NCBI RefSeq assembly: GCF_003429565.1
Contig: NZ_QUAK01000075.1
Span: 1 to 64,000, forward strand
Origin: Streptomyces triticagri
GTDB lineage: Bacteria > Actinomycetota > Actinomycetes > Streptomycetales > Streptomycetaceae
Length of the DNA: 64,000 bases
Direction of reading: 5' to 3'
Shown here piece after piece: positions 35,374 through 43,745 of the stretch (positions are counted from its first letter, which is position 1; each line of letters opens with the position of its first letter). The notes under the pieces were generated by a model that saw only the letters and a program-made list of their open reading frames with translations, made no database searches and had not been told where the DNA came from. A program made the position numbers and the translations under genes.

Positions 35374-36252
35374 ATGGCGGAACAATTCATCGACGCCGGC
35401 GGGGCACGGCTCTGTGTGGAGTCCTTCGGCTCCGCGGCCGACCCGACCGTGCTCCTGATCGCCGGTGGCGGACAGTCGATGGTGTGGTGGGCGACCGACT
35501 TCTGCGCCCGGCTCGCCGCGGCCGGGCGCCATGTGCTGCGCTACGACCACCGCGACACGGGCCGCTCCACCGGCTCGGCGGCCGGCCGACCCTCGTACAG
35601 CGGCGGGGACTTGACCACCGACCCGCTGCGCATCCTGGACGCCCTGGGCGTGCCCCGCGCACATCTGGTGGGCCTTTCCCTCGGCGGCGGCATCGCCCAG
35701 CGCCTCGCCCTCGACCACCCCGACCGGGTACGCACCCTCTGCCTCGCCTCCACCTCCCCCGCGGTGCCGACGGCGCACAGCGAGGAACTGCCCCCACCCG
35801 CCCCGGCCGTCATGGCGACCTTCACCGACCCGGCCCCCGAACCGGACTGGGCCGACCGGGACGCGGTGGTGACGTACCGCGTCGAGGCCGAACGCCCCTA
35901 CGCGGGCTCACTCGGCTTCGACGAACCCCGAGTCCGCCGCCTCGCCACCGAGGAGGTCGACCGCACCCGCGACATGGCCGCCTCCATGACCAACCACTTC
36001 CTCCTCGAAGACACCCCGCCCGCCGAGATCCGCCTCGCCCGGATCACCGCCCCCACCCTGGTCCTGCACGGCACCACGGACCCGCTGCTGCCCATCGAGC
36101 ACGGCCGGTTGCTGGCCGCGGAGATCCCGGACGCCCGCCTCGTACCCCTCCCGGGCGCCGGCCACGAACAGCCCCCGCCGGCTCTGTGGCCGCTGGCCCT
36201 GACGTCCCTCACCGAGCACACCGAGCACACCGAGCACACCGAGCCGAACTGA
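35374..36252 (+). CDS. Alpha/beta hydrolase with repeat-encoded C-terminus
   Basis: 292 residues from ATG 35374; the frame is open far upstream only because it runs antisense to high-GC genes. Oxyanion 'LIAGGGQSMVWW' near 29, nucleophile elbow 'LVGLSLGGGIAQ' (Ser near 99), acid in 'HGTTDPLLPIEHG', His in 'PGAGHEQPPP'. The usual HGG is G-G-G here. Such proteins act as esterases or, in anthracycline clusters, as methylesterases (RdmC-like). The last residues are THE-type tandem copies encoded by a 9-bp repeat, and the stop lies inside the first unit of a second repeat array. Confidence 0.88.
   Translation: MAEQFIDAGGARLCVESFGSAADPTVLLIAGGGQSMVWWATDFCARLAAAGRHVLRYDHRDTGRSTGSAAGRPSYSGGDLTTDPLRILDALGVPRAHLVGLSLGGGIAQRLALDHPDRVRTLCLASTSPAVPTAHSEELPPPAPAVMATFTDPAPEPDWADRDAVVTYRVEAERPYAGSLGFDEPRVRRLATEEVDRTRDMAASMTNHFLLEDTPPAEIRLARITAPTLVLHGTTDPLLPIEHGRLLAAEIPDARLVPLPGAGHEQPPPALWPLALTSLTEHTEHTEHTEPN
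36211..36246 (+). repeat. 9-bp tandem repeat, four units, in-frame
   Basis: ACCGAGCAC three times and ACCGAGCCG once, encoding Thr-Glu-His repeats at the C-terminus of the alpha/beta hydrolase. Confidence 0.9.
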
Positions 36253-36323
36253 ATCCGTACCGGCTGAATCCGTACTGGCTGAATCGGTACCGGCTGAATC
36301 GGTACCGGCTGGATCCTTACCGG
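36249..36323 (+). repeat. 15-bp tandem repeat (minisatellite), five units
   Basis: Five abutting copies of CTGAATCCGTACCGG with one to three changes each (variants have GGTACC or GTACTGG). The first contains the hydrolase stop codon. The unit is GC-poorer than its surroundings; it lies between two convergent genes. Confidence 0.93.
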
Positions 36324-36372
36324 ACGCGTGCCGGTCAGCCGTCCGCGGCACCGCCCGACGGTTCGGGTCCCT

Positions 36373-37608
36373 TCAGGACGACTGGGGCGGCCCGACAGGG
36401 TGGGCTCCGGCGACGCTGGTGCGTCGACTGGATCCGGGGCCGTGCCAGTCGAGGCAGACGACCGTGGCGTCGTCCAGCAGATGGCCATGGGTGGCCTTCC
36501 GCAGGTCCCGGGTCATGTAGCGGGTCGCTTCGCGGGCATGGAGGTGGGCGTCGCGGGCGATGACGGTGGGCAGATCGAAGCTCGTGGTGTTGCGTTCGAT
36601 CATTCCGTCGGTGAGGAGCACCAGCCGGTCGCCGGGCTGCAGATCCAGCTCCTGTGTGCGGTACCGACCGGGGCACGATGTGCCGAACGGCAGGTCCACA
36701 TCGAGTTCGACCTCCGCCACCCGTCCGTCGCGCAGCCGTAGCGGCCAGGGGTGTCCCGCGTTGACCAGCAGCGCTCGTCCGGTCCGCAGGTCGACGCGCA
36801 GGAGCTGACCCGTGACGCTGCCGTCGAAGCCGTGCTCGAGCACCGCCTCGTGGGCGGCATGTGCCTGTTCCACCAGCGAGGCGCCGGCCCGGCGGGTCTG
36901 GCGCAGGGCGCCCACGGCGAGCGTGGCCAGGAGTGCTGCCGGTTCGTTGTGCCCCATCGCGTCCGTGATGGAGACGTGCAGGGTGTGCTCGTCGAGGCTG
37001 TAGTCGAACGTGTCCCCCGCGATGTCGCCCGCGGGCTCGAGTCCGCCGGCGACCGTGACCTGCCCGGCCTCGAAGGTGAGCGCGTCCGGCAGCAGGTTCT
37101 GCTGGATCTCGGCAGCCAGGGTGGGCCTTGCGCTGCGGCGGCCCCGTTCGTACAGGTCCGTGAAGCGGCGGTTGGCCGTGACGACATAGGCCAGGGCGTG
37201 TGCCGCCTGCTCGATCCGGTGCTGCTCGACAGGGCTCGGCCGGTCCGGAGTGATCAGCTCCAGTACGCCGATGGCGTCGCCCCGGACGGTGACGGGCGCG
37301 ACCACGCGCTGCCCCGTCGGCCGGCCCTCGTCGGGTGGAGAGGCTGTGACGTGGAGCTTCTGCTCGCGCATCACCGTGTCGTAGATGTTGTCGACCGCCT
37401 GGATCGGGTTCTGCCGGTCGTCACGCTTGGGCCGGCGCGCAGGGAAGCGCCAGAGCGTCTCACCACCGAGTTCGGTGGTGAGGAAGCAGACGTCGCGTGC
37501 GTCGAGCTGCTCCGCCAGGAGGCGGGCGACGACCGCGACCGTATCGACCGGCGGTGCCTGCTCGATGGCCTCCATCAGCTCCTCGACGGTCAGGTTGCGC
37601 TGCGCCAC
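36373..37608 (-). CDS. GAF-domain PP2C/SpoIIE-type serine phosphatase
   Basis: 411 residues from GTG 37608, chosen for GAGGAG 8 nt upstream; an in-frame ATG exists at 37875. GAF domain at about 15-165 ('DTVAVVARLLAEQLDARDVCFL'), then the SpoIIE/PPM phosphatase at about 180-395: 'AAEIQQNLLPDALTFEAGQ', metal-binding 'AGDIAGDTFDYSLDEHTLHVSITDAMGH', 'LLVNAGHPWPLRL', 'LLLTDGMIERN'-like and a final 'DDATVVCLDWHG'. It would dephosphorylate an anti-anti-sigma factor to activate a stress sigma factor, the usual role in streptomycetes; its partner is not in the window. Confidence 0.88.
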   Translation of the reverse strand: MAQRNLTVEELMEAIEQAPPVDTVAVVARLLAEQLDARDVCFLTTELGGETLWRFPARRPKRDDRQNPIQAVDNIYDTVMREQKLHVTASPPDEGRPTGQRVVAPVTVRGDAIGVLELITPDRPSPVEQHRIEQAAHALAYVVTANRRFTDLYERGRRSARPTLAAEIQQNLLPDALTFEAGQVTVAGGLEPAGDIAGDTFDYSLDEHTLHVSITDAMGHNEPAALLATLAVGALRQTRRAGASLVEQAHAAHEAVLEHGFDGSVTGQLLRVDLRTGRALLVNAGHPWPLRLRDGRVAEVELDVDLPFGTSCPGRYRTQELDLQPGDRLVLLTDGMIERNTTSFDLPTVIARDAHLHAREATRYMTRDLRKATHGHLLDDATVVCLDWHGPGSSRRTSVAGAHPVGPPQSS

Positions 37609-37861
37609 CAGGACTCTCCTCGCTCGCTGGTCCTGACACGGTCTCACTTCAGCGAGGTCGCCCGCCTCCGCACGGCCCTCGACGGACTCCTCGGTGGTCG
37701 AAGCGACGGCGTCCGGTCCGGCCCAGGTCTTGACGGCGAAGCCGACGGCGCAGCCGTTGAGGACGAGCAGCGCGATCCGGCCCGACTGCGCGATGCGGAG
37801 GACGGCGGCACGCGCCGCCTGCAACCGCAACCGCCCGTGCGCCCCTGGCCGTCCATCGGGT

Positions 37862-38161
37862 ATGCACGTATTCACCAGAACGGCGAGGGCACGCAGGACG
37901 GACCGTACGCTTGCCGCCGTCCTCTTCGTCTGCGGTGCGCCCTTCGCCTTCTTCGCGGTGACCAGCGTCGCGCAAGACGGTCACTACTACGGAGACGACG
38001 GTGCGCATCTCGCAGCAGCGGCCGGTAGGACCGTCGACACGCTGGTCGTGATCGCCACGGCCGGCGTCCCCCTGGTCCTCCTCAAATACTGGCTCAGCGC
38101 GGCCGTGCACATCTCGATGTTCACCGCCGCGGCGCTCGCGGCCACGCAGCTGGCCTCCTGA
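37862..38161 (+). CDS. Small two-TM membrane protein, unknown function
   Basis: 99 residues from ATG 37862, divergent from the phosphatase gene with 253 bp between. Arg-rich N-terminus, TM1 near 19-40 ('TLAAVLFVCGAPFAFFAV'), a short outside loop with HYYGDDGAH, TM2 near 62-95. No family recognised. Codon use is as expected for the host, but there is no clear ribosome site, so expression is uncertain. Confidence 0.5.
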   Translation: MHVFTRTARARRTDRTLAAVLFVCGAPFAFFAVTSVAQDGHYYGDDGAHLAAAAGRTVDTLVVIATAGVPLVLLKYWLSAAVHISMFTAAALAATQLAS

Positions 38162-38218
38162 CGTGCACGTGCACCTGCGCCTGCACCTGCGCCGGTGGGG
38201 AATTCCTGCACCGCACGG

Positions 38219-39022
38219 TCAGCCGCCCGCCCGCCGCCGCCCCGTCGTCACCATCAGGTCGAAGAACCAGACCCGGAACGCCGGATCGCCCATCAGGCGG
38301 TAGTACCGGTGCAGTTCGGCCTCGGAGAGACCGGCGGCGAGCATGAGCGGCTCCAGCTGGCGGATGTAGTTGCGGAAGAGGATGCAGCCGGCCGTGCCGC
38401 CTGCCGTCGTCTGCCCGTAGCGCCGGCTCTCGACCGCGGTCAGGCCCTCCTGCCGCAGACAGGCGTCGACCTCCGCCGCCCAGGTGGTCGAGAGCGCACC
38501 GATCCGGCTGACCTCCTCGAAGGCGGTGTCCACGACCCGGTGGAACAGCTCGGTATCGGCAGGGCTCGGCGACTCCACCACCTCCAAGGGCGGGCCGAGG
38601 AACTCGCCGATCACCAGCCGGCCCCCGGGAGCCAACGCGTCGACCAGGGCAGAGACGATCTCCCGGCGCCGCGACAGATGCATCAGGACGAGGCGCGCAT
38701 GAATGACGTCGAAGGGACCACCTTCCGGAACACCCTCGATGATGTCGTGCTTCCGCAGCTCGATCCCCGGTACCGGCTCCATCCGGCTGGTGTCCAGGTC
38801 GATCGCCACGACGCGACCCGACGGGCCGGCGCGCTCCAGCATCGCCCGGGCGACGGTGCCCTTTCCCGCGCCGATCTCCAGGCAGCGGTCTCCGGGACGG
38901 ATCAGCGGCCCGAGATTCTCCATGGTCAGGTGGTCGAGCAGCCCTGCGAGGCAGTCGAGCTGCTCCTGACCGAGGTCACTGCCGCTGTCGTAGAGGTACT
39001 CGTCCGACGTGCCTGCACTCAT
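38219..39022 (-). CDS. Class I SAM-dependent methyltransferase
   Basis: 267 residues from ATG 39022 (GGGGAC and GGAAGGGG upstream). Motif I '[16 protein letters not shown]' near 49-64, post-I acidic '[11 protein letters not shown]', motif II '[13 protein letters not shown]' near 102-114, '[12 protein letters not shown]' near 131. The UbiE/methyltransf_25 fold with a C-terminal helical region resembling small-molecule methyltransferases. No neighbouring pathway indicates the substrate. Confidence 0.87.
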   Translation of the reverse strand: MSAGTSDEYLYDSGSDLGQEQLDCLAGLLDHLTMENLGPLIRPGDRCLEIGAGKGTVARAMLERAGPSGRVVAIDLDTSRMEPVPGIELRKHDIIEGVPEGGPFDVIHARLVLMHLSRRREIVSALVDALAPGGRLVIGEFLGPPLEVVESPSPADTELFHRVVDTAFEEVSRIGALSTTWAAEVDACLRQEGLTAVESRRYGQTTAGGTAGCILFRNYIRQLEPLMLAAGLSEAELHRYYRLMGDPAFRVWFFDLMVTTGRRRAGG

Positions 39023-39200
39023 GTCCCCGGCCCCTTCCGACGATGCCGTTCCCCGTACGTACGCCGACACCACAGCCGGAAACTAGCGCGCCACGGCCCG
39101 CCGCGGGAACTTTCTTCGCCTCAGCCCGAAACAGGCCGGTGAGCTGCACAGGACCTCGCGGGAGCCTGCCAGGGCGTGTCCGTGGAACCCCGCACGGCGT

Positions 39201-39566
39201 TCACGGCGCCCGGCACTCGTTCTCGATCCAGCGGCACAGCAGGTCGACGACGTACGCCCGCTGCCGCTCGCTGAGCGGGTGTCCCTTGGGGATCCCGTGG
39301 TTGATCTGCAGGCAGGTGCGACAGCAGGTCGCCGTGGCGTGCTGGCCCCGGAAGACGGGATGGCCTCCCCACGGCGTCTGCCTGCCGTCCTTCGCCGGGT
39401 GGGCCGGGCCGAGGCGGGTGTCGATGAGCTCACGAGCGTGCCGCCGGACGGCGTCCATGCCGCGGACGGCGACGTACTCGCGCTCCGGCGGGCGGAGGTG
39501 GAACCTGGCGCGGAAGGGGATCCTGGCGATCCGTGCCAGTACGGCATCCAGCCGGTCCTGCTCCAC
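39201..39566 (-). CDS. DUF4186 family protein
   Basis: 121 residues from GTG 39566 (purine-rich AAAGGACGAG somewhat far upstream). The conserved family core is clear: '[17 protein letters not shown]', '[20 protein letters not shown]', then '[20 protein letters not shown]' with a CC..C set likely to bind metal, and '[14 protein letters not shown]'. Function of DUF4186 is unknown. It stands at the left border of a gene-poor, relic-rich region. Confidence 0.8.
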   Translation of the reverse strand: MEQDRLDAVLARIARIPFRARFHLRPPEREYVAVRGMDAVRRHARELIDTRLGPAHPAKDGRQTPWGGHPVFRGQHATATCCRTCLQINHGIPKGHPLSERQRAYVVDLLCRWIENECRAP

Positions 39567-39699
39567 GGCTCCGCTCGTCCTTTCGCTCTGCAGCCCTGCC
39601 CGCGGGCGTCGCGCCGGCTGCCCGCAGGCCCACGGCGCCCTGTCCAGCGTACGCCGCAAGGCCACCGCTGCCGGGCCGCGCGGGCGGTGGTGGCGAGGG

Positions 39700-39891
39700 G
39701 GGTTACTGGCCGGGACCGGCCTGCTGCCCGATGTGGTGCACACGTCGGTGCTGGGCCGCTCCATCCGCAGTGCCGATCTGCTGCTCGGTGAGCTGGACCG
39801 GCAGTGGATCCCGGTCCGTCGCACCTGGCGCCTGAACGAGCGCCGGTACGGAGCCCTCACCGGCCGCCGCAAGAGCCAGGTCCGCGCCGAG
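39700..39891 (+). pseudogene. Phosphoglycerate mutase (GpmA) fragment
   Basis: About 64 codons read like the middle of 2,3-bisphosphoglycerate-dependent phosphoglycerate mutase: '[20 protein letters not shown]' followed by '[20 protein letters not shown]' and '[10 protein letters not shown]'. The N-terminal RHG catalytic histidine region and everything after the KxQ region are missing, and a TTA codon lies at 39703. There is no start codon of its own in a sensible place. A decayed relic; see the enolase fragment just downstream. Confidence 0.75.
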
Positions 39892-39930
39892 CCTGCCGGA
39901 GGCGGTGCGCGCCGGCGCGGAGGTGTAGCG

Positions 39931-40125
39931 GATGTGTACGCGAGGCTCAAGTCCCGTCTGGCGGCAGCTGGTTACGCAACCGGCCTCGGCGACGAGGGCA
40001 TCGACAGGAAGGTCGGCAACTCGGCGGCCGGGCGGCGCTCATCAAGGCTCAAGTCCGGCGCACCGGCCCGCGGCGAACGCGTCGCCAAGTACAACAGGCT
40101 CCTCGAACTCGCGGAGGCACACCCG
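39931..40125 (+). pseudogene. Enolase fragment (two segments joined by deletion)
   Basis: In the same frame as the mutase relic. 39931-39999 reads [10 protein letters not shown]...[10 protein letters not shown], matching the enolase segment before GGFAP (mid-protein). 40042-40125 reads [20 protein letters not shown] and onward, matching the enolase C-terminus (usual form [20 protein letters not shown]). Roughly 170 residues between these segments are missing. With the neighbouring mutase fragment this is the remains of a small gpm-eno gene pair, not a functional glycolytic gene. Confidence 0.75.
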
Positions 40126-40482
40126 ACGTCGCGGGTACGGAACTCGCAACCCTGCCGCCCGCTGCCACGCCTTGCCCGCCTTCCGGTCCGGTCAACCCCA
40201 TTGGTGATCAAGGCCGTTGCGGTGCAGCGAGGGTGGGGCGGGTCCGGTGACGGTGGGAGCCTCGGTGCCCTGTTCGGCGCAGTGGCCGCATGTTCACCCT
40301 TTCGCGCCAACCCGCCCCTGTGAGCAGCCAAGAGGCGGCTGGAACGGGCAGCGGCGGCGGGCCGTGTCGGCCGGCCGTGCGCTGCGGCCGGTCGCCGTAC
40401 CGGTTTGCCTCGAGGAGAGAGCGGTTCCCGTAGAGCGGCACACGGTGCGCCGCGGCCGCGTCCCGCACGGAGGAATGACCTG
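40126..40482. other. Intergenic, no gene; leader of the sortase pair
   Basis: The frame of the enolase relic stays open to 40323 without recognisable similarity. Nothing else coding is supported on either strand. The last 12 bases carry GGAGGAATGACCTG, the ribosome site of the next gene; the promoter of the sortase pair probably lies here. Confidence 0.5.
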
Positions 40483-40944
40483 ATGCGTTCGTTGAAGATA
40501 GCCACCGGCACCGCCCTCGCCAGCACGGCACTCCTGTTCGCCGCGCCCCTGGCGTCGGCCGCCGACACCGAGTGCGACCCCGCCACCGCCGCCGCGATGG
40601 AGGCGGAGTCCGCCTACAAGGCGGCCCTCGCCGACTACCAGAAGATCGTCGACGGCGGGGGGAACCCCGACCAGTCCCAGCGGGACAACGTCGACCAACT
40701 GAAGGAGAAGGCGAACTCCGCCGCCTCCGAGGCCCAGCGGGTCTGCGGCGACCAGGCCGCCGAGCCCACATCGCCCGACAGCCAGAGCCCCACGCACAAG
40801 CCCAGTGGCGCCATGCACACCGGGACGGGCTCCACCAGCAGCGACCCCGCCGGAATCCCGGCCCTGGCCGGAGCGGGCGGCCTCGCCGTCGCGGCCGCCG
40901 CCGGGTTCGCCCTGCGCCGCCGTACGGCAGACCACCGGCGCTGA
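40483..40944 (+). CDS. Secreted protein with C-terminal membrane/sorting tail (likely sortase substrate)
   Basis: 153 residues from ATG 40483 behind GGAGGA. Signal peptide 1-27 (ends ASAA), a helical acidic region of about 60 residues that could coil ('AMEAESAYKAALADYQKIV'), two Cys (about 30 and 87), a Ser/Thr/Pro-rich stalk, then LAGAG near 129, a hydrophobic stretch and RRR. LAGAG differs by one residue from the LAxTG motif cut by class E sortases. The next gene is a sortase, so surface attachment by it is a reasonable inference. Confidence 0.75.
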   Translation: MRSLKIATGTALASTALLFAAPLASAADTECDPATAAAMEAESAYKAALADYQKIVDGGGNPDQSQRDNVDQLKEKANSAASEAQRVCGDQAAEPTSPDSQSPTHKPSGAMHTGTGSTSSDPAGIPALAGAGGLAVAAAAGFALRRRTADHRR

Positions 40945-40962
40945 CCGGAGTCGTACACGCAG

Positions 40963-41006
40963 GTGTGCTGCCCGGGACGGCCCCGACCCCGGCCCGGGCA
41001 GCACAC
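40963..41006 (+). terminator. Strong hairpin between the substrate and sortase genes
   Basis: GTGTGCTGCCCGGG and its perfect complement CCCGGGCAGCACAC form a 14-bp stem with a 16-nt loop. It may attenuate read-through from the substrate gene into the sortase gene. Confidence 0.75.
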
Positions 41007-41037
41007 CCGACGTCCTGACGATCCGCAGGAGGCTGCC

Positions 41038-41673
41038 GTGGCACACCGTACGAGCGGCAGGGTCGGCTACGTCGAAGGGGTCCTCGTCACGGCACTGGCC
41101 GTCGTCGCCTTCGCCTTCACCAGCGCCGAGCCGATCGGCGGCCCACCGCAGCCCACTGCTGCCGCGGGGCAGACCGCCCAGCAGCCGGCAGGAACGACCG
41201 CCAGCCCGCTCGCCGCCTCCCGGCCGCTACGGGTCGTCGTCCCCGCGATCGGCGTCGACGCGCCGTTGACCGACCTCGGCATCGAGCAGTCGGGCCGCCT
41301 GGCGTCCCCACCCGAGGACGAGCCGGACACGGCCGGCTGGTGGGCCGACGGACCGGCCCCGGGCACCCGCGGCACCGCGATCATCGCCGGGCACGTCGAC
41401 GTCCCCGGCGGCCCCGCCGTCTTCTACAACCTGGGCGCCCTCACCCCGGGCACACCCATCGCCGTCCCCCGCGCCGACGGCACGACCGCCCACTTCCGCA
41501 CCACGAGCGTCGACGTCTACGACGCCGACGACTTCCCCGACGACAAGGTCTACGCCGACACCGACCGCCCCGAACTCCGCCTCATCACCTGCGGCGGCGG
41601 CTACGACAAGAAACGCCGCCAGTACAACGGCAACGTGGTCGTCACCGCCCACCTCACCACGGCCCCCACATGA
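41038..41673 (+). CDS. Class F-type sortase
   Basis: 211 residues from GTG 41038 with AGGAGG 6 nt upstream. One N-terminal TM helix (about 11-30), a Pro/Thr/Gln-rich spacer, then the sortase barrel at about 63-208: catalytic His119 in 'TAIIAGHVD', Cys185 in 'LRLITCGGGYD', and Arg193/194 in 'KKRRQYNGN'. The TLxTC motif reads LITC as in actinobacterial class F enzymes. A membrane-bound transpeptidase joining surface proteins to the wall or processing them; partner probably the gene at 40483. Confidence 0.92.
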   Translation: MAHRTSGRVGYVEGVLVTALAVVAFAFTSAEPIGGPPQPTAAAGQTAQQPAGTTASPLAASRPLRVVVPAIGVDAPLTDLGIEQSGRLASPPEDEPDTAGWWADGPAPGTRGTAIIAGHVDVPGGPAVFYNLGALTPGTPIAVPRADGTTAHFRTTSVDVYDADDFPDDKVYADTDRPELRLITCGGGYDKKRRQYNGNVVVTAHLTTAPT

Positions 41674-41807
41674 CCCACCCACCGGCCGCCGACGGAGTGC
41701 ACATCGGTGCGTGCAGTCACGAGGCCGGTCCGCGCGACCGGAGCCATCCCGAAGGACAGGTCAGGCGCCGAGTCCTCAGTACGAGGCTCCGACGAGCAGG
41801 AAGTGCC

Positions 41808-42104
41808 ATGCCCGACTCACCGCGAACGCGGCCGCTCGCCTGCTGGTTCGTGCCCGGCCTCCTCGCCGCCGCCCTCTGCTGGGGCCGCTCCGAATCCAGT
41901 TCGGTGCCACGGCTTGTCCCCGTGCTCGCCCTCGCCGTCGTCGCGTGTCTCCTCTGCGAAGCACTTGCCAGGCACTGGCCCACCTGGGAAGGCAAGGCGC
42001 ACACGCCCCGATGGCTGCGCATCTTCACATCTCCGCAGCCACACCCAGAATCAGGGCGCATTCCACAAGTTCCCCGCCCCTGCCTGGCGGATGCTCGACG
42101 GTGA
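41808..42104 (+). CDS. Small membrane protein, unknown
   Basis: 98 residues from ATG 41808 with AGCAGGAAG upstream. Two hydrophobic segments (about 13-28 and 34-52, 'LVPVLALAVVACLLCEAL'), then a basic, Pro-rich tail. No family recognised. The C-terminal third runs over a second frame with better-looking coding character (see 42048-42186), so the gene may be frameshifted or truncated. Confidence 0.4.
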   Translation: MPDSPRTRPLACWFVPGLLAAALCWGRSESSSVPRLVPVLALAVVACLLCEALARHWPTWEGKAHTPRWLRIFTSPQPHPESGRIPQVPRPCLADARR

Positions 42105-42186
42105 CAAGTTCTGGGTGAGCAACCCGGGCTATGAGCACTGCGCCTGGGGACAGGGAGCCACCTGCTCCTGGAAGAGGATCAACTAA
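42048..42186 (+). pseudogene. Possible 3' fragment of a lost gene
   Basis: In the +1 frame relative to the small membrane protein, the stretch reads like a protein end: FHKFPAPAWRMLDGDKFWVS, then NPGYEHCAWGQGATCSWKRI and a TAA-type stop at about 42184. The rich Trp/Cys/Phe content is unlike antisense noise, but no start fits and I do not recognise the family. Confidence 0.3.
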
Positions 42187-42237
42187 CTGCCGCGGGGTGC
42201 GGGGCAGGTCTCCAGAACCGCTCCCGCGCCCCTGGCC

Positions 42238-43173
42238 TCACCCGGCGAAGGGCACCCAGAGGGCCCGCTGATCAGGATTGGTCGGCGGGCCCCATACCAA
42301 TGAACCGTCAATCAGCCCCGGTTTAGGCGCTTCGATCAGGCCAGGTGTCTCCAGAGCGTCCGCCATTTCTTCCAGATACGCCGTCAACGATTCGTACTTG
42401 GGCCAGCGCTCCGCGAACCGGCTCCAGTAGCAGAGCAGGCCAGTCGCTGTGTCCAAGTACAGCCCCGAGCTGAAGTCATCGGCCCGGAAAGAAAGGACGG
42501 GGATCCAGCCAGGCCGCCAGAACGTGAACTCGTCGTCGCCGCGTGGCTGGCGCTCATCCTCCTGTCGCTGAAAATCCATCTCCGTTCGGTGCACCTGCAG
42601 GACGGAACTGAGGCTCATCAAAGCGCGCCTGCCTAGCATGAAGGCGGAGTGACGACTGCTGTGAACGCCCGCGCACAGGCGCCACAAGGCCTGGAGCGGC
42701 GCGGGGACCTCAGCCCCGAGGGCTTCTTCCAGGGCGCGGATCTCGCCCTCGGAAGCGCCTCCTTCCAACAGGGCGTGCGAGTCGGGTGCATGCATGCGCA
42801 GCCAAGACTCGATCCGCCTCCACGCTGCGGTCACCTGCCGCACATGCAGGTGCTCCGCTCGAGGGTCCGATGCTTGTGCTTGGCCCTCAGGAACTTCAGA
42901 GGGCGCGGACATCTGCCCCGCCTCGACGGCCACGATCCGTAGCAATCCCTCCTCGAGCTCCGGCGAGCCGACGGTGTACGTGATGCGGAGGGCGGGGCAG
43001 TCCTCGAACGTCTCCCCGTCAATGTCGGTCTCGTACACGGATGGAGTGCCCGTCGGGCGGCCCAACAGCGGATCGTCCTCCAGCTGCCGAACCAGTATCT
43101 TCAGGGCATATGTGACACCCTGGCCCAGTTCAGCGCAGCGTTGCTGCATTTCCGCAGGCACCTCAACGGCCAA
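42238..43173 (-). CDS. SUKH-family (SMI1/KNR4) protein with an N-terminal RelE-like region
   Basis: 311 residues from TTG 43173, chosen because AGAGGAGA lies 5 nt upstream; a GTG at 43215 would add 14 residues. Residues 1-85 ('EMQQRCAELGQGVTYALKIL', 'GEEF'-less but with 'RITYTVGSPELEEGLLRIVAVEAG') resemble RelE/ParE-fold plasmid proteins. Residues 105-311 form the SUKH fold: 'AWRRIESWLRMHAPDSHALL', 'GASEGEIRALEEALGAEVPAPLQALWRLCAG', 'WIPVLSFRADDFSSGLYLD'. SUKH proteins commonly serve as immunity proteins against polymorphic toxins. GC is lower than in neighbouring genes, suggesting transfer. No toxin gene is adjacent. Confidence 0.75.
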   Translation of the reverse strand: MAVEVPAEMQQRCAELGQGVTYALKILVRQLEDDPLLGRPTGTPSVYETDIDGETFEDCPALRITYTVGSPELEEGLLRIVAVEAGQMSAPSEVPEGQAQASDPRAEHLHVRQVTAAWRRIESWLRMHAPDSHALLEGGASEGEIRALEEALGAEVPAPLQALWRLCAGVHSSRHSAFMLGRRALMSLSSVLQVHRTEMDFQRQEDERQPRGDDEFTFWRPGWIPVLSFRADDFSSGLYLDTATGLLCYWSRFAERWPKYESLTAYLEEMADALETPGLIEAPKPGLIDGSLVWGPPTNPDQRALWVPFAG

Positions 43174-43745
43174 AATCTTCTCCTCTTTCGCTCCAGCGCC
43201 ACACCGTATGCGCACGGGCGCCGTGGCTCAGGGTTCAGTGACTGAGCTAACACCCCCGCCGATTCCATGAAGCCCGGCACCGCAATTACAGCGACGCAGG
43301 ATCTAGGTGTGCTGTCACCAACGTCCAGGGACAGCACAGTTAGCCGCCAAGGACAGCATCGGCTCGCGCATCACGCAGAGGCACAGCGGACCTTCGGCTG
43401 GCGCGAAGCCGGTGACGCTCCGCAATGGCCACTTCGTGCGCGACCTGGACACCTACGGCCTCCTCACAGCAGGGATCGCCTCGGTCACCGTTGCGGTGAA
43501 CACCACGGCCCACCCCGTCAAGCACGACCTCGACCGTTTCCGACGCATCGGCGCCGTACTGCTGTCAGATGCCTGATCGGAGCGGCGGGTTCTCCGCGTT
43601 TTCCATGATCCTTGTCATACGTGGATTCGCTTCACCGGCTGCCCGCGGGGATGTGAAGGTCTGTGCGAGCCACCGCCCTGACCAGGCGTGGCCGCACTCG
43701 CTCCCACACCGGGTGGGGCGAGCGACCAACACAGGGGGAACCACC
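43174..43745. other. Intergenic region with hairpins and a possible short ORF remnant
   Basis: GC-poorer than the core. GTGCTGTC (43309-43316) and GACAGCAC (43330-43337) form an 8-bp hairpin. From GTG 43412 to the stop at 43576, 54 codons (VTLRNGHFVRDLDTYGLLTA...) look protein-like but match nothing I know; probably a remnant. At 43697-43722 CTCGC-T-CCCAC pairs with GTGGG-GCGAG, a hairpin in the likely 5' leader of the next gene. Confidence 0.4.

Noticed and set aside
30952-36252. A 1766-codon open frame on the plus strand
   Set aside because: It runs antisense through the MFS exporter and the LAL regulator, whose families are certain; only its last 292 codons (the alpha/beta hydrolase) are real. 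Long antisense frames arise from GC-rich third positions.
36373-36740. Plus-strand ORF at the phosphatase 3' end
   Set aside because: Opposite strand holds the conserved C-terminal motif of a PP2C phosphatase (DDATVVCLDWHG).
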